DNA of 64,000 nt, taken from Sapria himalayana (taxonomy: Eukaryota; Streptophyta; Magnoliopsida; Malpighiales; Rafflesiaceae). Position numbers and translations under genes: made by a program. How positions within the stretch are numbered: the stretch's first letter is position 1; the number at the start of each line of letters is the position of its first letter. A model generated the notes under the pieces. The model was given only the letters and a program-made list of their open reading frames with translations. It was not told where the DNA came from and ran no database searches. The stretch spans positions 1,281,001 to 1,345,000 of the forward strand of contig JAREIK010000500.1 of NCBI GenBank assembly GCA_029783825.1, written 5' to 3'. Positions 26,377 to 37,559 of this stretch are shown in pieces.

Positions 26377-29300
26377 ATGGAAGAGGATCGTGAATAGATA
26401 TACGAGGATCGAACAGTGAATGAAATATTCTCTGATGGGGATAAAGTTAATGAATTTATTGAGTTCACTATGAGACATCATGAGTGTGTAAATGGTGGCA
26501 CAACTATAAGGTGTCCTTGCACTTTAATTAAATGTCAGAATAAGAAGTTTTTGAATGTTGAGATTGTGAAGGTGCATTTGTATAGAAATGGTTTTGTGTC
26601 GGATTATTATGTTTGGATATACCATGATGAGCAGCAAGTCCACCAGATGTGTTCAAGTTCAGCACGGGTGTCAATAAATGAAATTGATCAGATGGTCTTG
26701 GATAATATGAATCACACGACATACCATAGAATGGTTTGTGATACTATGAGCCCTGAATTCAACCTTGATGAGGAACCCAATGCTGAGGCAAAGAATTTCT
26801 ATGATATGATTTGAGCTGGAGACAAACTTGTATATGAGAAAAATTCTAAGCATACTTAACTATCTGCAGCCATGAGGATGTTAGAAATAAAGTGCAGACA
26901 TAGGTGTTTGCATGCATGGTTTGATGATATGTCTAATTTTATTCAAGAATTGTTGCCACAAGATAATCTAATGCCATTGTATTTCTATAGTACAAAGAAG
27001 TTAGTTAGAAAGTTGAGATTACCCATACATGTCATTCATTACCATGTGAACAACTGTATGATATACTGGGGTGATGATAATGACCTTAATAGTTGTAAAA
27101 AATATGGGCATGCTCGGTACAAGCAAAAAGTTAGGGGTTCTAGAAATAGATTGTATATACGGAAGTTGGAGATGTCATATAAGAAGATGCATTATTTTCT
27201 AATAACACCTAGTTTGCATAGATTGTATGCATCAATCGAAATAGCTAATAAAATGAGGTGGTATTCAGAGTATCATATAGAGGATCATAAGATGTGTCAC
27301 CCTTCTGATGCCCTTGCTTGGAAACATTTTGATGGATGTTTCCCTAATTTTTCATCTAAAGTTCGAAATATTAGGCTAGGTTTATTTGCTGATAGTTTTT
27401 GGCCATTTGGTTAATCTAGACAACAATATTCTTTGTTGCTTGTGGTGATAATGTCGTATAACTTGCCTCCAGACTTATGTATTATGAAGGAATTTATGTT
27501 TTTGACTATATTAGTGTTGGGCCTATGAATCCAAAGAAAAAGAAAGATATTTTTTGTAGCCATTGATAGAAGAGTTGAAAAGTTTGTGAGGGTATTAGGG
27601 TTCAAACTTATGATATTTCCAAATGGCAAAATTTTTGAATACATGCTGCCCTCATGTGGACCATAAATAACTTTCCAACATATTCTATGATGTCTGGGTG
27701 GAGTACTGCTGGTATGTTGGCATGTCCACATTATGGAAAACTCTAATGTTTTTAGATTAATTAAGAGTGAGAAATAGTCGTGGTTCAACAATCATCGGAA
27801 GTTTTTGCTCATGAATTATCCATATCGATGTAACACCAAAGACTTCATTAAGAATAGAAAGATTATTAAAGAATTTCTGAGGGTAAGATCTAGAAATGAA
27901 ATTCTATAGGTTTTGAATAATAGAGGGTTGAGGAAGGTGATAAATATTGATGCTGGGGTTGTGAATACATCTATATCCAAGACTTGTGGGTGGAATAAGA
28001 AAAGTATTTTTTGGGATTTGCCCTACTGGCATGAACACTTGCTCAGGCATAATCTTGATGTTATGCATATTGAGAAGAATGTGTTTGACAATATTTTCAA
28101 TAGAGTATTTAATATTCTAGAGAAAACTAATGATACTTACAAGTCAAGAGATGAGTTGAATAAATATTGACATTTTTCTCAATTTGCACAAAATCTTGTC
28201 ACCAGTAAATATCCTGATGTGCCATTTATTCTGAATAAATCATAGAAGAAGGATGTGTTGGAGTGGATAAAAAAAACTAAGATTTTCAAGTGGTTATGCT
28301 TCTAATATGGGGAGATGTGTGGATGCGAACAAACTTAATATGTTTGGCATGAAGAGTCATAATTATCATGTATTCATGCAAAGGTTGTTACCAATTGTTC
28401 TTCGAGAATTCCTGCCAAATAGAATATGGGAGCCGATAACTAAGATTTCTTTATTCTTCAAGCAACTGACTTCTTCTTCTTTGACTGATGTGGAGTTGAG
28501 GAATCTAGATGAACAAATTTTTGTTATCTTATGCAATCTAGAGAAAATCTTCCCTCCAAGTTTTTTTGACTCAATGGATCATTTTCTAGTGCTCTTGGCT
28601 TATGAAGCTAGGATTGCTGGTCTAATCCATTATCATTGGATGTATCCTCCAGAAAGTTAATATTAATTCACTCAACCAATACTTTTCCTACACACACACA
28701 CACATAAATGACTTGTAATATTCAATAATCTTCTTATAGATAATTGAGGAAAATAAAGCATAAAATCATGAATAAGGCTCAGGTAGGGGGTTATATATCA
28801 ACTGGGTATATTATGGATGAGGCAGCCAAATTCACATCATTCTATTTCAAAGAATGAGATCCAACTCTTCCACTTAAGGAAAAGCAGAATTAGTTTATCT
28901 TGATGACATTGTGGATGATGATATGTTTGAAATTTTCAAGCCTCTAGGTAAATTAATCGGTGCCGAAGGGATATGGTATCTAGCAGACAATGAATATACT
29001 ATAGCTCATCTATATTTCCTAATGAATTGTCTAGAGGTTCAACCATTCATAGAGTAAGTAGTTGCTAAAAGTCAAATGAGATCTATTTAGCATGTTAATT
29101 TACTAGTTCCTCTAAATGTATCCATTTTCTCTAATTTCATTTATATTTTTAGTGTATTCATTATGGAAAAATGTAAATAGTTTCCAAACTTGAATGAAAA
29201 AACTATCAATGTCATGACAGGGCAAGAATTTCATTTATATTTTTAGTGTATTCACATCGTAACCTGAATGGTGTAAATAGTTTCCAAACTTGAAAAATAC

Positions 29301-30155
29301 ACATGTTTACTAAACTTGAAAATCACAAAAAAATTGTAATGTTCTGATACAGATTTATAATTGTAATCTCAACAATACAGTGATTTCTTATTATAGGTTC
29401 ATAATCGTGCAAATAAAATTTCCAATCATTATCTTTGAACTATAACACGAGGTCCCTTAAGAGATGTTTGAACTTATAATGGTTACTATGTGAATGGTTT
29501 TAAATTTCACACCGAATCATATGGAAGTTACCAGGCAACAGAAAATATGGGGGTATGCATTAATGGATCCATATACAATGAAACCAAATATGACTATTAT
29601 GGGACTCTGGTTGAAGTGATCGAGTTAGAATTTGAAACCCTTACAATTAAAAGAACTGTGTTATTCAAATGTGAATGGTTCGACCTAACACCACATGTCG
29701 GTATAGTTTTCCATCCTCTATATAAACTTGTCTCGATATGCATGATAAAAAATGATTCAACAAGTATGAAACTTTTGTCTTAGCAGTACAAGCATCACAG
29801 ATTTATTATTGTGAATATCTGGGTCAGACTTGTCCTAGAAAGGATTAAAAGGTTGTGTGCAAGATCAAAGCTAGGGTTCAAATTGACATCCCTGCATCAC
29901 CAAGTACTGATGTCATAGAACCAGTATTTCAAAATGATGACAATGATGTTATAATCGAAGCTGTGGTGGGGAATGAAGATGTCCTTTTAGTTGCATCTTC
30001 TGAGATGGATACAAGTGGGGATGTAAATGTTGATGAATATTTAATTGATCATGAGGAAGAAATGAGTGATGAAGAGGAGTTTGAAAATGATGTAATTACA
30101 TCTGAAGAAGAAGACGAACCAGATTTAATGATTCTGATGAGAATGAGTAGTTAGT
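26377..30155 (+). pseudogene. CACTA-A TNP2-type transposase (degenerate)
   Basis: The frame opens MEEDRE and immediately hits a stop where element B has Trp. Domains in order: Transpos_assoc at 26416-26814 (VNEFIEFTMRHHECVNGGTT, RCPCTLIKCQNK, HLYRNGFVSDYYVWIYHDE); Transposase_21 at about 26870-28170 (YASIEIANKMRWYSEYH, RNIRLGLFADSFWPFG, and the diagnostic LDVMHIEKNVFDN); DUF4218 at about 28307-29050 (FMQRLLPIVLREFLP, FPPSFFDSMDHFLVLLAYEA, AQVGGYISTGYIMDEAAKF). DUF4216 follows at about 29480-29790 (VNGFKFHTESYGSYQ, VLFKCEWFDLTPHVG), then an acidic tail (30050-30150). Many stops and frameshifts are spread through it, and a one-base loss near 30130 alters the C-terminus relative to B. The family catalyses CACTA excision and insertion; this copy cannot. 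A small intron probably lies at about 29050-29460. Confidence 0.92.
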
Positions 30156-30261
30156 GAGTTTTAGTTATTTCAATCGTTAATCATGTTTATTTATTTTCAC
30201 TGCCTTATGTATTTTACTTGATGCTTACCAATCAATAATGTGATGTTTATTATTTTAAACA

Positions 30262-31423
30262 GATAAGGCAGGTGGACAAGGTAGAAGCAGCACGTTGCCA
30301 AGTCATACCAGTTCTGGTAGAGGCAGCAAGGCCTTAGGTAGGCCCGATCGTGATAGATGGTCAGGGGTAGATAAGACCCCACGGCAAATAGTGGAAGTTG
30401 TGAATGTACTACAGCAACAGCATCAACAGTATCAGCAAACTAATCCACATCATGGTACTAAGATTGTGATGAATGATTAAGAGACGTTGGAGGGAGAGGA
30501 GGGAGAGGATGGAGATGTTGGAGAGTCTATCTCAGAGTACCCTATAGATGAGACTCTTTATATTGCTTAGCTTGATCTGATAATTGATAATCTGTAAGAT
30601 ATCAAACTTAACTAATGATTTATCAATTTCTTAATTTATTTCGTACTTACTTTGAAAATTTGGGTAGTAGGACGAAGTTAGAGCTATCGGGTTCAATTTC
30701 TAGGGGTTTAAAGATAATTTTCAGGAAGTCCTTTAAACCTAATGGACATAATTGGAAGTCACTGACAGATAAAGACCAGTTGATGATTTGGAGAGAATTT
30801 AAGGTATATATTACTAATTAACATTTTTACATCTTTTATTTATTCTTTTGTTCACTGATGAAATATGTTTAAATTCTAATTACAGAAAGTTTATAGGTAG
30901 ACACAGTCCAAGGAAGCAGTCAAAAGGGTATTCTACAAACATGTTGCCAATCGATATAAAGACACCGTGTATGAGATCAAAGATAAATAGTTGAAGAAGA
31001 AAGAGCAAGATTTGAGTATCTTGGATCATATTTTCCAGGAGTGGCAGAGAAGATGGGAAGATCCTGATTATAGGAAGATGTGTGAAAAACAAGGCAGCAA
31101 TCATCGCTCAGAGTAGGCTGGAGAGGGCAGTGGCATGTCTACACATACTTGTGGATTTCGCTCTATGTGTGAGCACGAACGAGATACACACAATTACTTC
31201 TAATTTATACTTCTTATGTTTATTACATTGTGAATTATGTTCAATTATGCCTATTTTTCATTTCTCAGAATTTTTTTTTTCAATTAAATTAACGTATGTA
31301 ATGTTTGTAATTAAAGACACATAAGGAGGGTAAGAGGCCAAGTGCTCCATGCTTATTCAGATACATGCACATGAAGGGTCATGATGATCAGACTTTTGTT
31401 GATCATAGATCTCGTGCAACAAA
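30262..31423 (+). pseudogene. CACTA-A second gene, 5' part (Transposase_24-like)
   Basis: Follows TNP2 on the same strand after about 100 bp. It is spread over exons with plausible splice sites: about 30262-30595 (Gln/His-rich with acidic EGEEGEDGDVGES), 30668-30802 (KLELSGSISRGLKIIFRKSF, NWKSLTDKDQLMIWREFK followed by GTATAT), about 30888-31180 (KEAVKRVFYKHVANRYKDT, FQEWQRRWEDPDYRKMCEKQ) and 31318-31423 (PCLFRYMHMKGHDDQTFVDH, RSRAT). The W..P.Y...C..N..NR.S / G..H..G arrangement is that of plant En/Spm Transposase_24 proteins, the TnpA-like partner thought to bind subterminal repeats. Stops are present. Element C interrupts it at 31423; the 3' part resumes at 48778. Confidence 0.8.
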
Positions 31424-31850
31424 CACTACAAGAAAAATACCATATAGCTAGGGACAATTCCCTAGCTAAATGGGAAATTTCCTTTGCTAAATGGTAAATA
31501 GCAATGGAATACCAATGGATTGGGTCTCTTTTTAAAGTGCTCCTTGCTAAATTTTAGCGATGGAAGTTTCCCTAGCTAAAAAATTAGCGAGGGAAAATTT
31601 CCTTGCTAAAAAAAAAAAATTTCGCAGCTAAAATAGCAAGATAAACGAAATATTCCGTCGCTAAATGAAAATAACAATGACTGAATCCCTAGCTAAAGTC
31701 CCTAGCATTAAAAAATTAGCGACGGAATATCTGTTGCTAATTTTAATATTTCCTAGCTAAATTAGCTAGGGAAATTTCCTTCGCTAAATTAGCGAGGGAT
31801 TTTTTCCCTCGCTAATTTAGCTATGGAATATTCCTTAGCTATTTTAATTT
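31424..31850 (-). repeat. 3' subterminal repeats of CACTA-C
   Basis: Many copies of a motif around TTAGCTAGGGAA and TTAGCGAGGGA with its complement TCCCTCGCTAA / TTCCCTAGCTAA in both orientations, beginning 10-20 bp inside the terminal CACTACAAGAAAA. Adjacent copies form perfect or near-perfect palindromes (AGCGAGGGATTTTTTCCCTCGCT). These are the expected TnpA-like binding sites for this subfamily. Confidence 0.9.
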
Positions 31851-31894
31851 CAAAAATATTTACAGAATTTAAAAAATTTTAAATTTTTTTAATT

Positions 31895-34800
31895 AAATAA
31901 TTTATTATTTTTAAATCATATTGAATAAAAATTGAAACTATAAATAATTTATAATCAACAAAAAATAAAATCATTTAATATCTTATTCAAATTCAATATT
32001 TTATATAATTGAAACAAAAAAATAACAAACTTTTATTTTTATTCATCAATGTATCTACCAACAGTACATAAAGTATAATATATTCATTTATTGACGTTGC
32101 TTTCTCTCCATCTACTCCTCCGATCATCATTTTTTTACTACGACAAAGTTGTCCGAGTCACGGCACGTAACGTCTAGTGAAAAATCTCATCACTTATAGA
32201 AGCTTTGTATGATGAAGAATGCGGTATCGTATCTGTAACAAAATTAAACCACTCAGTCAACAAAAAGTTATGTTTTGATATATATATAATCCTACAGTAT
32301 TTATGAAATTATATACTAGCAATTCAATCGTATATATATTACTACAATATATGTACATTTAAACAGCAGTATTAAGTTTACATATAAACTGAGTACAAAT
32401 ATACTCAGTATATACGTGCATAAAATATTGCAGTATTAAATGTATGTATATATTGACTTTATTCGTACGTATATATCTTAATAGGCAATGTTGCTGCTGC
32501 TCCCGATGCCGCTCCTGCCACTACTGCCATTGCCGCTGTCGCTGCCAATACCACTACTATTGTCGCAGCTGCTGCCGCCGCCGCTACTGCCGAAGCTGCA
32601 GCCACTAGCCGATGCGGTGGCCACTGCTGTTGCCCCCACTGCCGAAGCTGCCACTGCTGCTGCTTCTTCCGGTGCTGCCGCTGCTTTCTGTGCAGCTGCT
32701 GCTACCGCAACTGCTGCCACTACTTCAGGTGCAGCCTCTGCCTCTACTTTTTATCTCGCTACTCCTGCCACTGCCACTCCCGCCACTACAGCCCCTGCTG
32801 CTGCCCTGCCACCTCTACCGTCGCTGCCACTTCTACTGCCGCCGCTACCATCGCTGCCACTTCCGCTACCGCCGCTACCATCGCTGCCACTACTACTGAT
32901 AATAGGCTTTTACATACCTATAATAGGCAAAAACTATACCCAAAAATTTTGGATCCACACAAACATTTTCACAGATATATAAAAAATAGTTATTATAGAC
33001 ATGAACAAACACAAATTAAAGTTGATTTTAATACAGCTTAAACTAAAATTTAATTCAATAATATAATATTTTTATATTAAATTTAATAAAAACTGAAACT
33101 ATAAATGAAAATATATATTAAACACAAAAACTTCATTTAATAACTTATTCTAATACAATATTTTAAATAAATTAAAAATAATAAAATTTATATTACATCT
33201 TAGTAATCAATGTATCTACTGATTGTACATAAAGTATAATCTATCTATGCATTAACGTTACTTTCTCTCCATCTTCTCCTCCGATCACCAATTTTCCGCT
33301 GCAAAAAAAGCTGTCCAAGTCACACTTCTTCATGTCTGTTGAAAAATGACTTCACTTATACAATCTTTGTATAAAAAACAATGTCATACCACATCTATAA
33401 GAAATTTAAACCACTAAATCAAATCAAAATAAATTAAAAAAAAAGACTATGTTTTGATAAATATGTATTATTGTAGAAAAAATGCACATATATAATAGCA
33501 TTTTACTCGTACATATATTATTGCAGTATTTGTACATATAAATTGTAGTATTTGTACATATAAATTGCAGTATTATGTGTACACATTTACCGATTATATT
33601 TATACTCAGTATATATGTACATAAAATACAATAGAATTATATGTACATATATACTGACTATATACGTACGTATATACTGACTATATATGTACGTATATAC
33701 CATATTTGTTGTTGTTCTTGTTGCTTACGCCGTCGCTGTCGCCCATGCTGCTGCTGCCTCCATTACCGCCGCAGCTTCAGCTGCCGCTGCTATCATTGCT
33801 ACCGCCACTGCCTCCACTATCTCCGCTACAGCCACTACCTCCACTGCCGTGGCTGCCGCTATAGCTACTACCACCCCTATCGACGACGCTGGTGGCACTA
33901 CTGCTGCCGCGGCCGCTACAGCCACTTCTTACAACATTGCCACCACTGCCATCACAGCCGCCGCTGCCGCAGCTACCTCTGATGATAATAGGCTTTTACA
34001 TACTTATAATAGGCTAAAACTCTAACCAAAAATTTTGGAGAACCACAAACATATTCACAAATATATAAAAATAGTTATTATAGAACTGGACAAACAAAAA
34101 TTATAGTTGAATAAAATACAGTTTATAAAAAAATTTATTTAAATAATATAATATTTTAAAAATAAATTTACTAAAAACATAAACTATAAATGAAAATTTT
34201 AAATTAAAAATAATTCATTCAATAACTTATTCTAATAAAATATTTTAAATAACAAAAACAAAAAATTAATAAAAATTATATTACATCTTATTAATCAATG
34301 TATCTACCCAATGTGCATAAAGTATAATCTATCAATGCATTGATGTTGCTTTCTCTTCCACTGCTCCTCTGATATCCAACTTTCCGCTGTGAAAATGATG
34401 TCCAAGTCACATTGCTTCTTGTTTATTGAAATATATCTTCACTTATACAAGCTTCGTATGGGAAACAATGCGGTAACATATCTGTAAGAAATTTAAACCA
34501 CCAAATCAAAATCAAAATAAAATAAATAACTATGGTTTGATAAATAGATATTGCTGCAGTAAATATGTACATATATACTAGTATTTCACTCGTACATATA
34601 TTACTGAAGTATATGTAAATATAAATAGTAGTATTATGCGTACATATATACTCAGTATATACGTACATAATATATTGTTGTATTATATGTACGTATATAC
34701 TGCATATGTTGTCGTTGCTGCTGCTCCCGCTACTACTGCCACTTCTGCTGCTACTACCGTTGTGGCAACAGCTACTTCTACCACTGCTAATGCCACTGTC

Positions 34801-35215
34801 GCTGGTGCTGCTCCCGCTGACGCTGTTGCTGCTGCCACTGCCGGTGCTGCCACTACTGATGTAGTAGTTGCCGGTGCTGTTGCTGCCGCCATTGCTGCTG
34901 CCACCGCTTCCTCTGCTACAACTGATGCTACTACTGCCGCAGCTATCGTAGCTGCCGCTGATGTTGCCTCAGCCACTACTACCGGTGCTGCTGCTACTGT
35001 CGCTGCTGCCTCTTCTACTATCACCACAGCCATCATTGCCGTCTCTACCACTGCTGTCATTGCTGATTATAGGCTTTTACATACCTATAATAAGCTAAAA
35101 CTCTACCCAAAAAATTAAGAGACACAAAAATATATTCATAGATATATAAAAACAAATATTATAGACATGAACAAAGAGAAATTAAAGTTTCATACAGCTT
35201 CATCAAAAATCCAAA
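31895..35215. repeat. Triplicated about 1.1 kb unit with GC-rich trinucleotide blocks
   Basis: Three direct tandem units at about 31895-33049, 33050-34134 and 34135-35215. Each has (1) an AT-rich start, (2) a conserved block (CAATGTATCTACC..., CATAAAGTATAATCTAT, GTCCAAGTCAC, CACTTATACAA) at 32049, 33209 and 34297, (3) TACGTACATATATACT-like repeats, (4) a GC-rich block of GCT/GCC/ACT/GCN triplets (32488-32900, 33715-33985, 34690-35070) and (5) a conserved closing motif (GATAATAGGCTTTTACATAC). The triplet blocks stay open in several frames on both strands, giving Ala/Thr or Leu/Pro strings. I treat these as repeat artefacts. The units lie between the end of C's second gene and its 3' subterminal repeats. 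Confidence 0.9.
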
Positions 35216-35582
35216 AGTTGTCCAGCAATTATGTTTAGAGATAAAGAGAGTGCAAAAATAAAATGTTTTTTGAAAAATAAAGATAAGATAAGCTAGCCCT
35301 CTTTTTGATAAAGCTGAAATCGGTAAATATGGGACATATGCATTCGAAGGACCATGGAAACATCTGAATGCTTTTAATCAGAATTTTTTCTTTTCTCTCA
35401 CATAATGTGTCCTACAAAGATTCATAATTTGGTTAATCGAAAAAACAAAGAACAAAACCAGAATAAAAAAAATTGATACTTGCAACAAAATATCATAATT
35501 ATTTACTACACATAGACAGATAATAAATAAAAGTTCAGAAATAATTCTCATATTCAATCATCCTTCTAATTTGTAGGGAATG
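35216..35582 (-). other. 3' flank of CACTA-C second gene
   Basis: AT-rich sequence between the stop codon at 35583 and the triplicated units. It probably contains the 3' untranslated region; no clear polyadenylation signal was singled out. Confidence 0.35.
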
Positions 35583-37419
35583 CTAGCTTTTCCTATGAGG
35601 ATTTGCCACTGGATCTCGGAATGCTATCTGATGCGCCAATGCCGCTAACTGTGACTCCATAAAAGACATATGCTGTTGCATTGCTTTTTTAGTTTCTTTA
35701 ATTTCTTGCATTTCTTCTATGAAATTAGTTATCTGCTCATCCTTCTTTTTCAGTTCGGTCTCCATATCTACATTACGTTCATTTGTTTCATGTGCTTGTT
35801 GTTCAACCACCTCATCCACCATTGCTGAGACAAATGAATTAGAAGCACGACTGCTACCACAAAATGCCACTCTCTTAGAGCCGATTTCGTACACTCGTTG
35901 CTTCTTTCGACCTCTTATTGTCTCCAAATAAATTTGATCATAGTCAATTGGTTGAAGATTCATAGAACCCTCAACTTGTTGATGAGTAGCTGTCACACGT
36001 TCCTCCATTAGGTCCAGAGATAAAATGGAGATAAAAACTATTCTAGATTTACAAAAAATAAAATAAAAATTTTGCATTCAAGATAATTTTCATAATATAC
36101 GGTAGTTTTATAAAGTCTAATTAATATAATAATTTCTTACTGTAATTATCTGAGACTCGTTGTCAACATACTGACCATCCACTTTCTTCACATGCATCTT
36201 CCTGAAAATCTTATAGAAATTTGGATCTCGACCCAATTTTCTAGCCTAGAATATGTTTTTATTAATTCATAAAAAAACAAATGATAAAAAAATTTAACAA
36301 AATTATTAAAACCATGCAGAGATTATATTTATTAGACTATTAGGACAACCACAAAATATAGATATGTTTAGAATTTTAAATTTGTACCAAATCTCAAGAG
36401 TGCTCGATGCTCGACTTTGAACCTCCTGTATGTCGATAGATTTCTGTACCTAGTCCAGCAACCTCACTTCGTCGATTTTTGCTGGCAATATCTGATTTTT
36501 TCTTCACATCTGGCTCCTCCCAATAATTAAGCCACTTGAGTCAGTCTTGCTCGTATATAAAATTAGGCCTTTCTTTAATTTTCTTTAATTTATGAATAAA
36601 ATTAGAATACCGTTGAGCTGCTTTGATCTCCCATAATGACTTTATCTTTCCATCAAATTTGGGTGGCCATGTGCACTGATTCTATAAAAAAAAATGACAG
36701 AAGAATTTATATTAACAACAAGAACATAATTAATTACTGCTTGAATAATAACCAGCATAAAAGTTAAGTAATTAGATAATTATTTTTCAATTCTTTTGTT
36801 TTGTTATTTTTACCTGAAAGCCATTAAAATATGACTCCTTTGTCGATTGAGAAACTTTCTTCCAGGAGAAAGCTTTGGCATCAGCCATTTTCTTGAAAGC
36901 CTTAGTAATTATAGTCGAACACTTGTAAGATGGAATAAAACTGTACAAATAAATAAATAACATAGAAAACAAACAAATCATAACAATATAAAAAAACCAC
37001 TAACAGTAACATCAAATTTTTTTTTTCAAATCATTTTTACATATTTCTTTTACCTCTCATCTACAATATCAATTTCTAACTTTGTACTGACTTCTGAGGA
37101 AGGCACATCATTTGATGATATCGTTGGTATTGTAAATGGGGGATAATCAGTATAAATTGTGGTATAGAAGATTGAGATGGATCAAAAGTATGAGTAGGAA
37201 GCACAATCGGTGGTGTGCTTACATCTGATAAAGGTATTAGTAGAGGTCTCAATGATGGTGATGGTGATAGAAATGGAGATGGTGATTGTGATGTTGAAGT
37301 CAGGATATGGTGGCTATGAGATGGTATTGATTTTGCAACATTATGTAACATACTAGGTGAATTTGGTTTATTTCTGTGTCCACGTCCATTCCACCATGAC
37401 CACGTCCTTTAGCCGCCAT
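35583..37419 (-). CDS. CACTA-C second gene, Transposase_24-like protein
   Basis: The start ATG at 37419 gives MAAKGRGHGG. A frameshift then leads to a Ser/Pro-rich stretch (SQSPSPFLSPSPSLRPLLIP) ending at a clean donor (GAG|GTAAAA, exon 37419-37054). The next exon, 36940-36814, is bounded by ACAG and CAG|GTAAAA and reads CSTIITKAFKKMADAKAFSW. The following exon (from 36681) reads CTWPPKFDGKIKSLWEIK, then WLNYWEEPDVKKKSDIASKN, RRSEVAGLG and RHTGGSKSSIEHS, the Transposase_24 signature. A further exon (about 36245-36141) reads DPNFYKIFRKMHVKKVDGQY, and the last (about 36060-35583) has GRKKQRVYEIGSKRVAF followed by a predicted coiled coil (METELKKKDEQITNFIEEMQ). Only a couple of stops or shifts are visible. 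By family it would be the DNA-binding partner acting on subterminal repeats. Intactness is uncertain, so it may already be a pseudogene. Confidence 0.75.
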
Positions 37420-37559
37420 TTGCTGTACAAAATAAAACAAAGAACAAAAAATAGAAAAATGATGAACAAGCATGCATTTTCAAATAAAACACACCGATAG
37501 ATTTCAATAAAATATAAAACATCTTTGATATGTTAAATTTATGATAAAATTATAACAAT
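37420..37559 (-). other. Spacer between the two CACTA-C genes
   Basis: About 140 bp of AT-rich sequence between the TNP2 stop at 37560 and the second gene's ATG at 37419. Close spacing on the same strand suggests one transcription unit with alternative splicing, as described for En/Spm; the sequence does not prove this here. Confidence 0.4.

Noticed and set aside
27411..27791. 126-residue minus-strand frame
   Set aside because: Shadow of the plus-strand Transposase_21 region of A, which shows family motifs.
32478..35118. Long Ala/Thr- and Leu/Pro-rich open frames on both strands (up to 164 residues)
   Set aside because: They lie exactly on GC-rich triplet repeats that lack stop codons in several frames at once, and flanks give no coding sense. 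They are treated as repeat artefacts.
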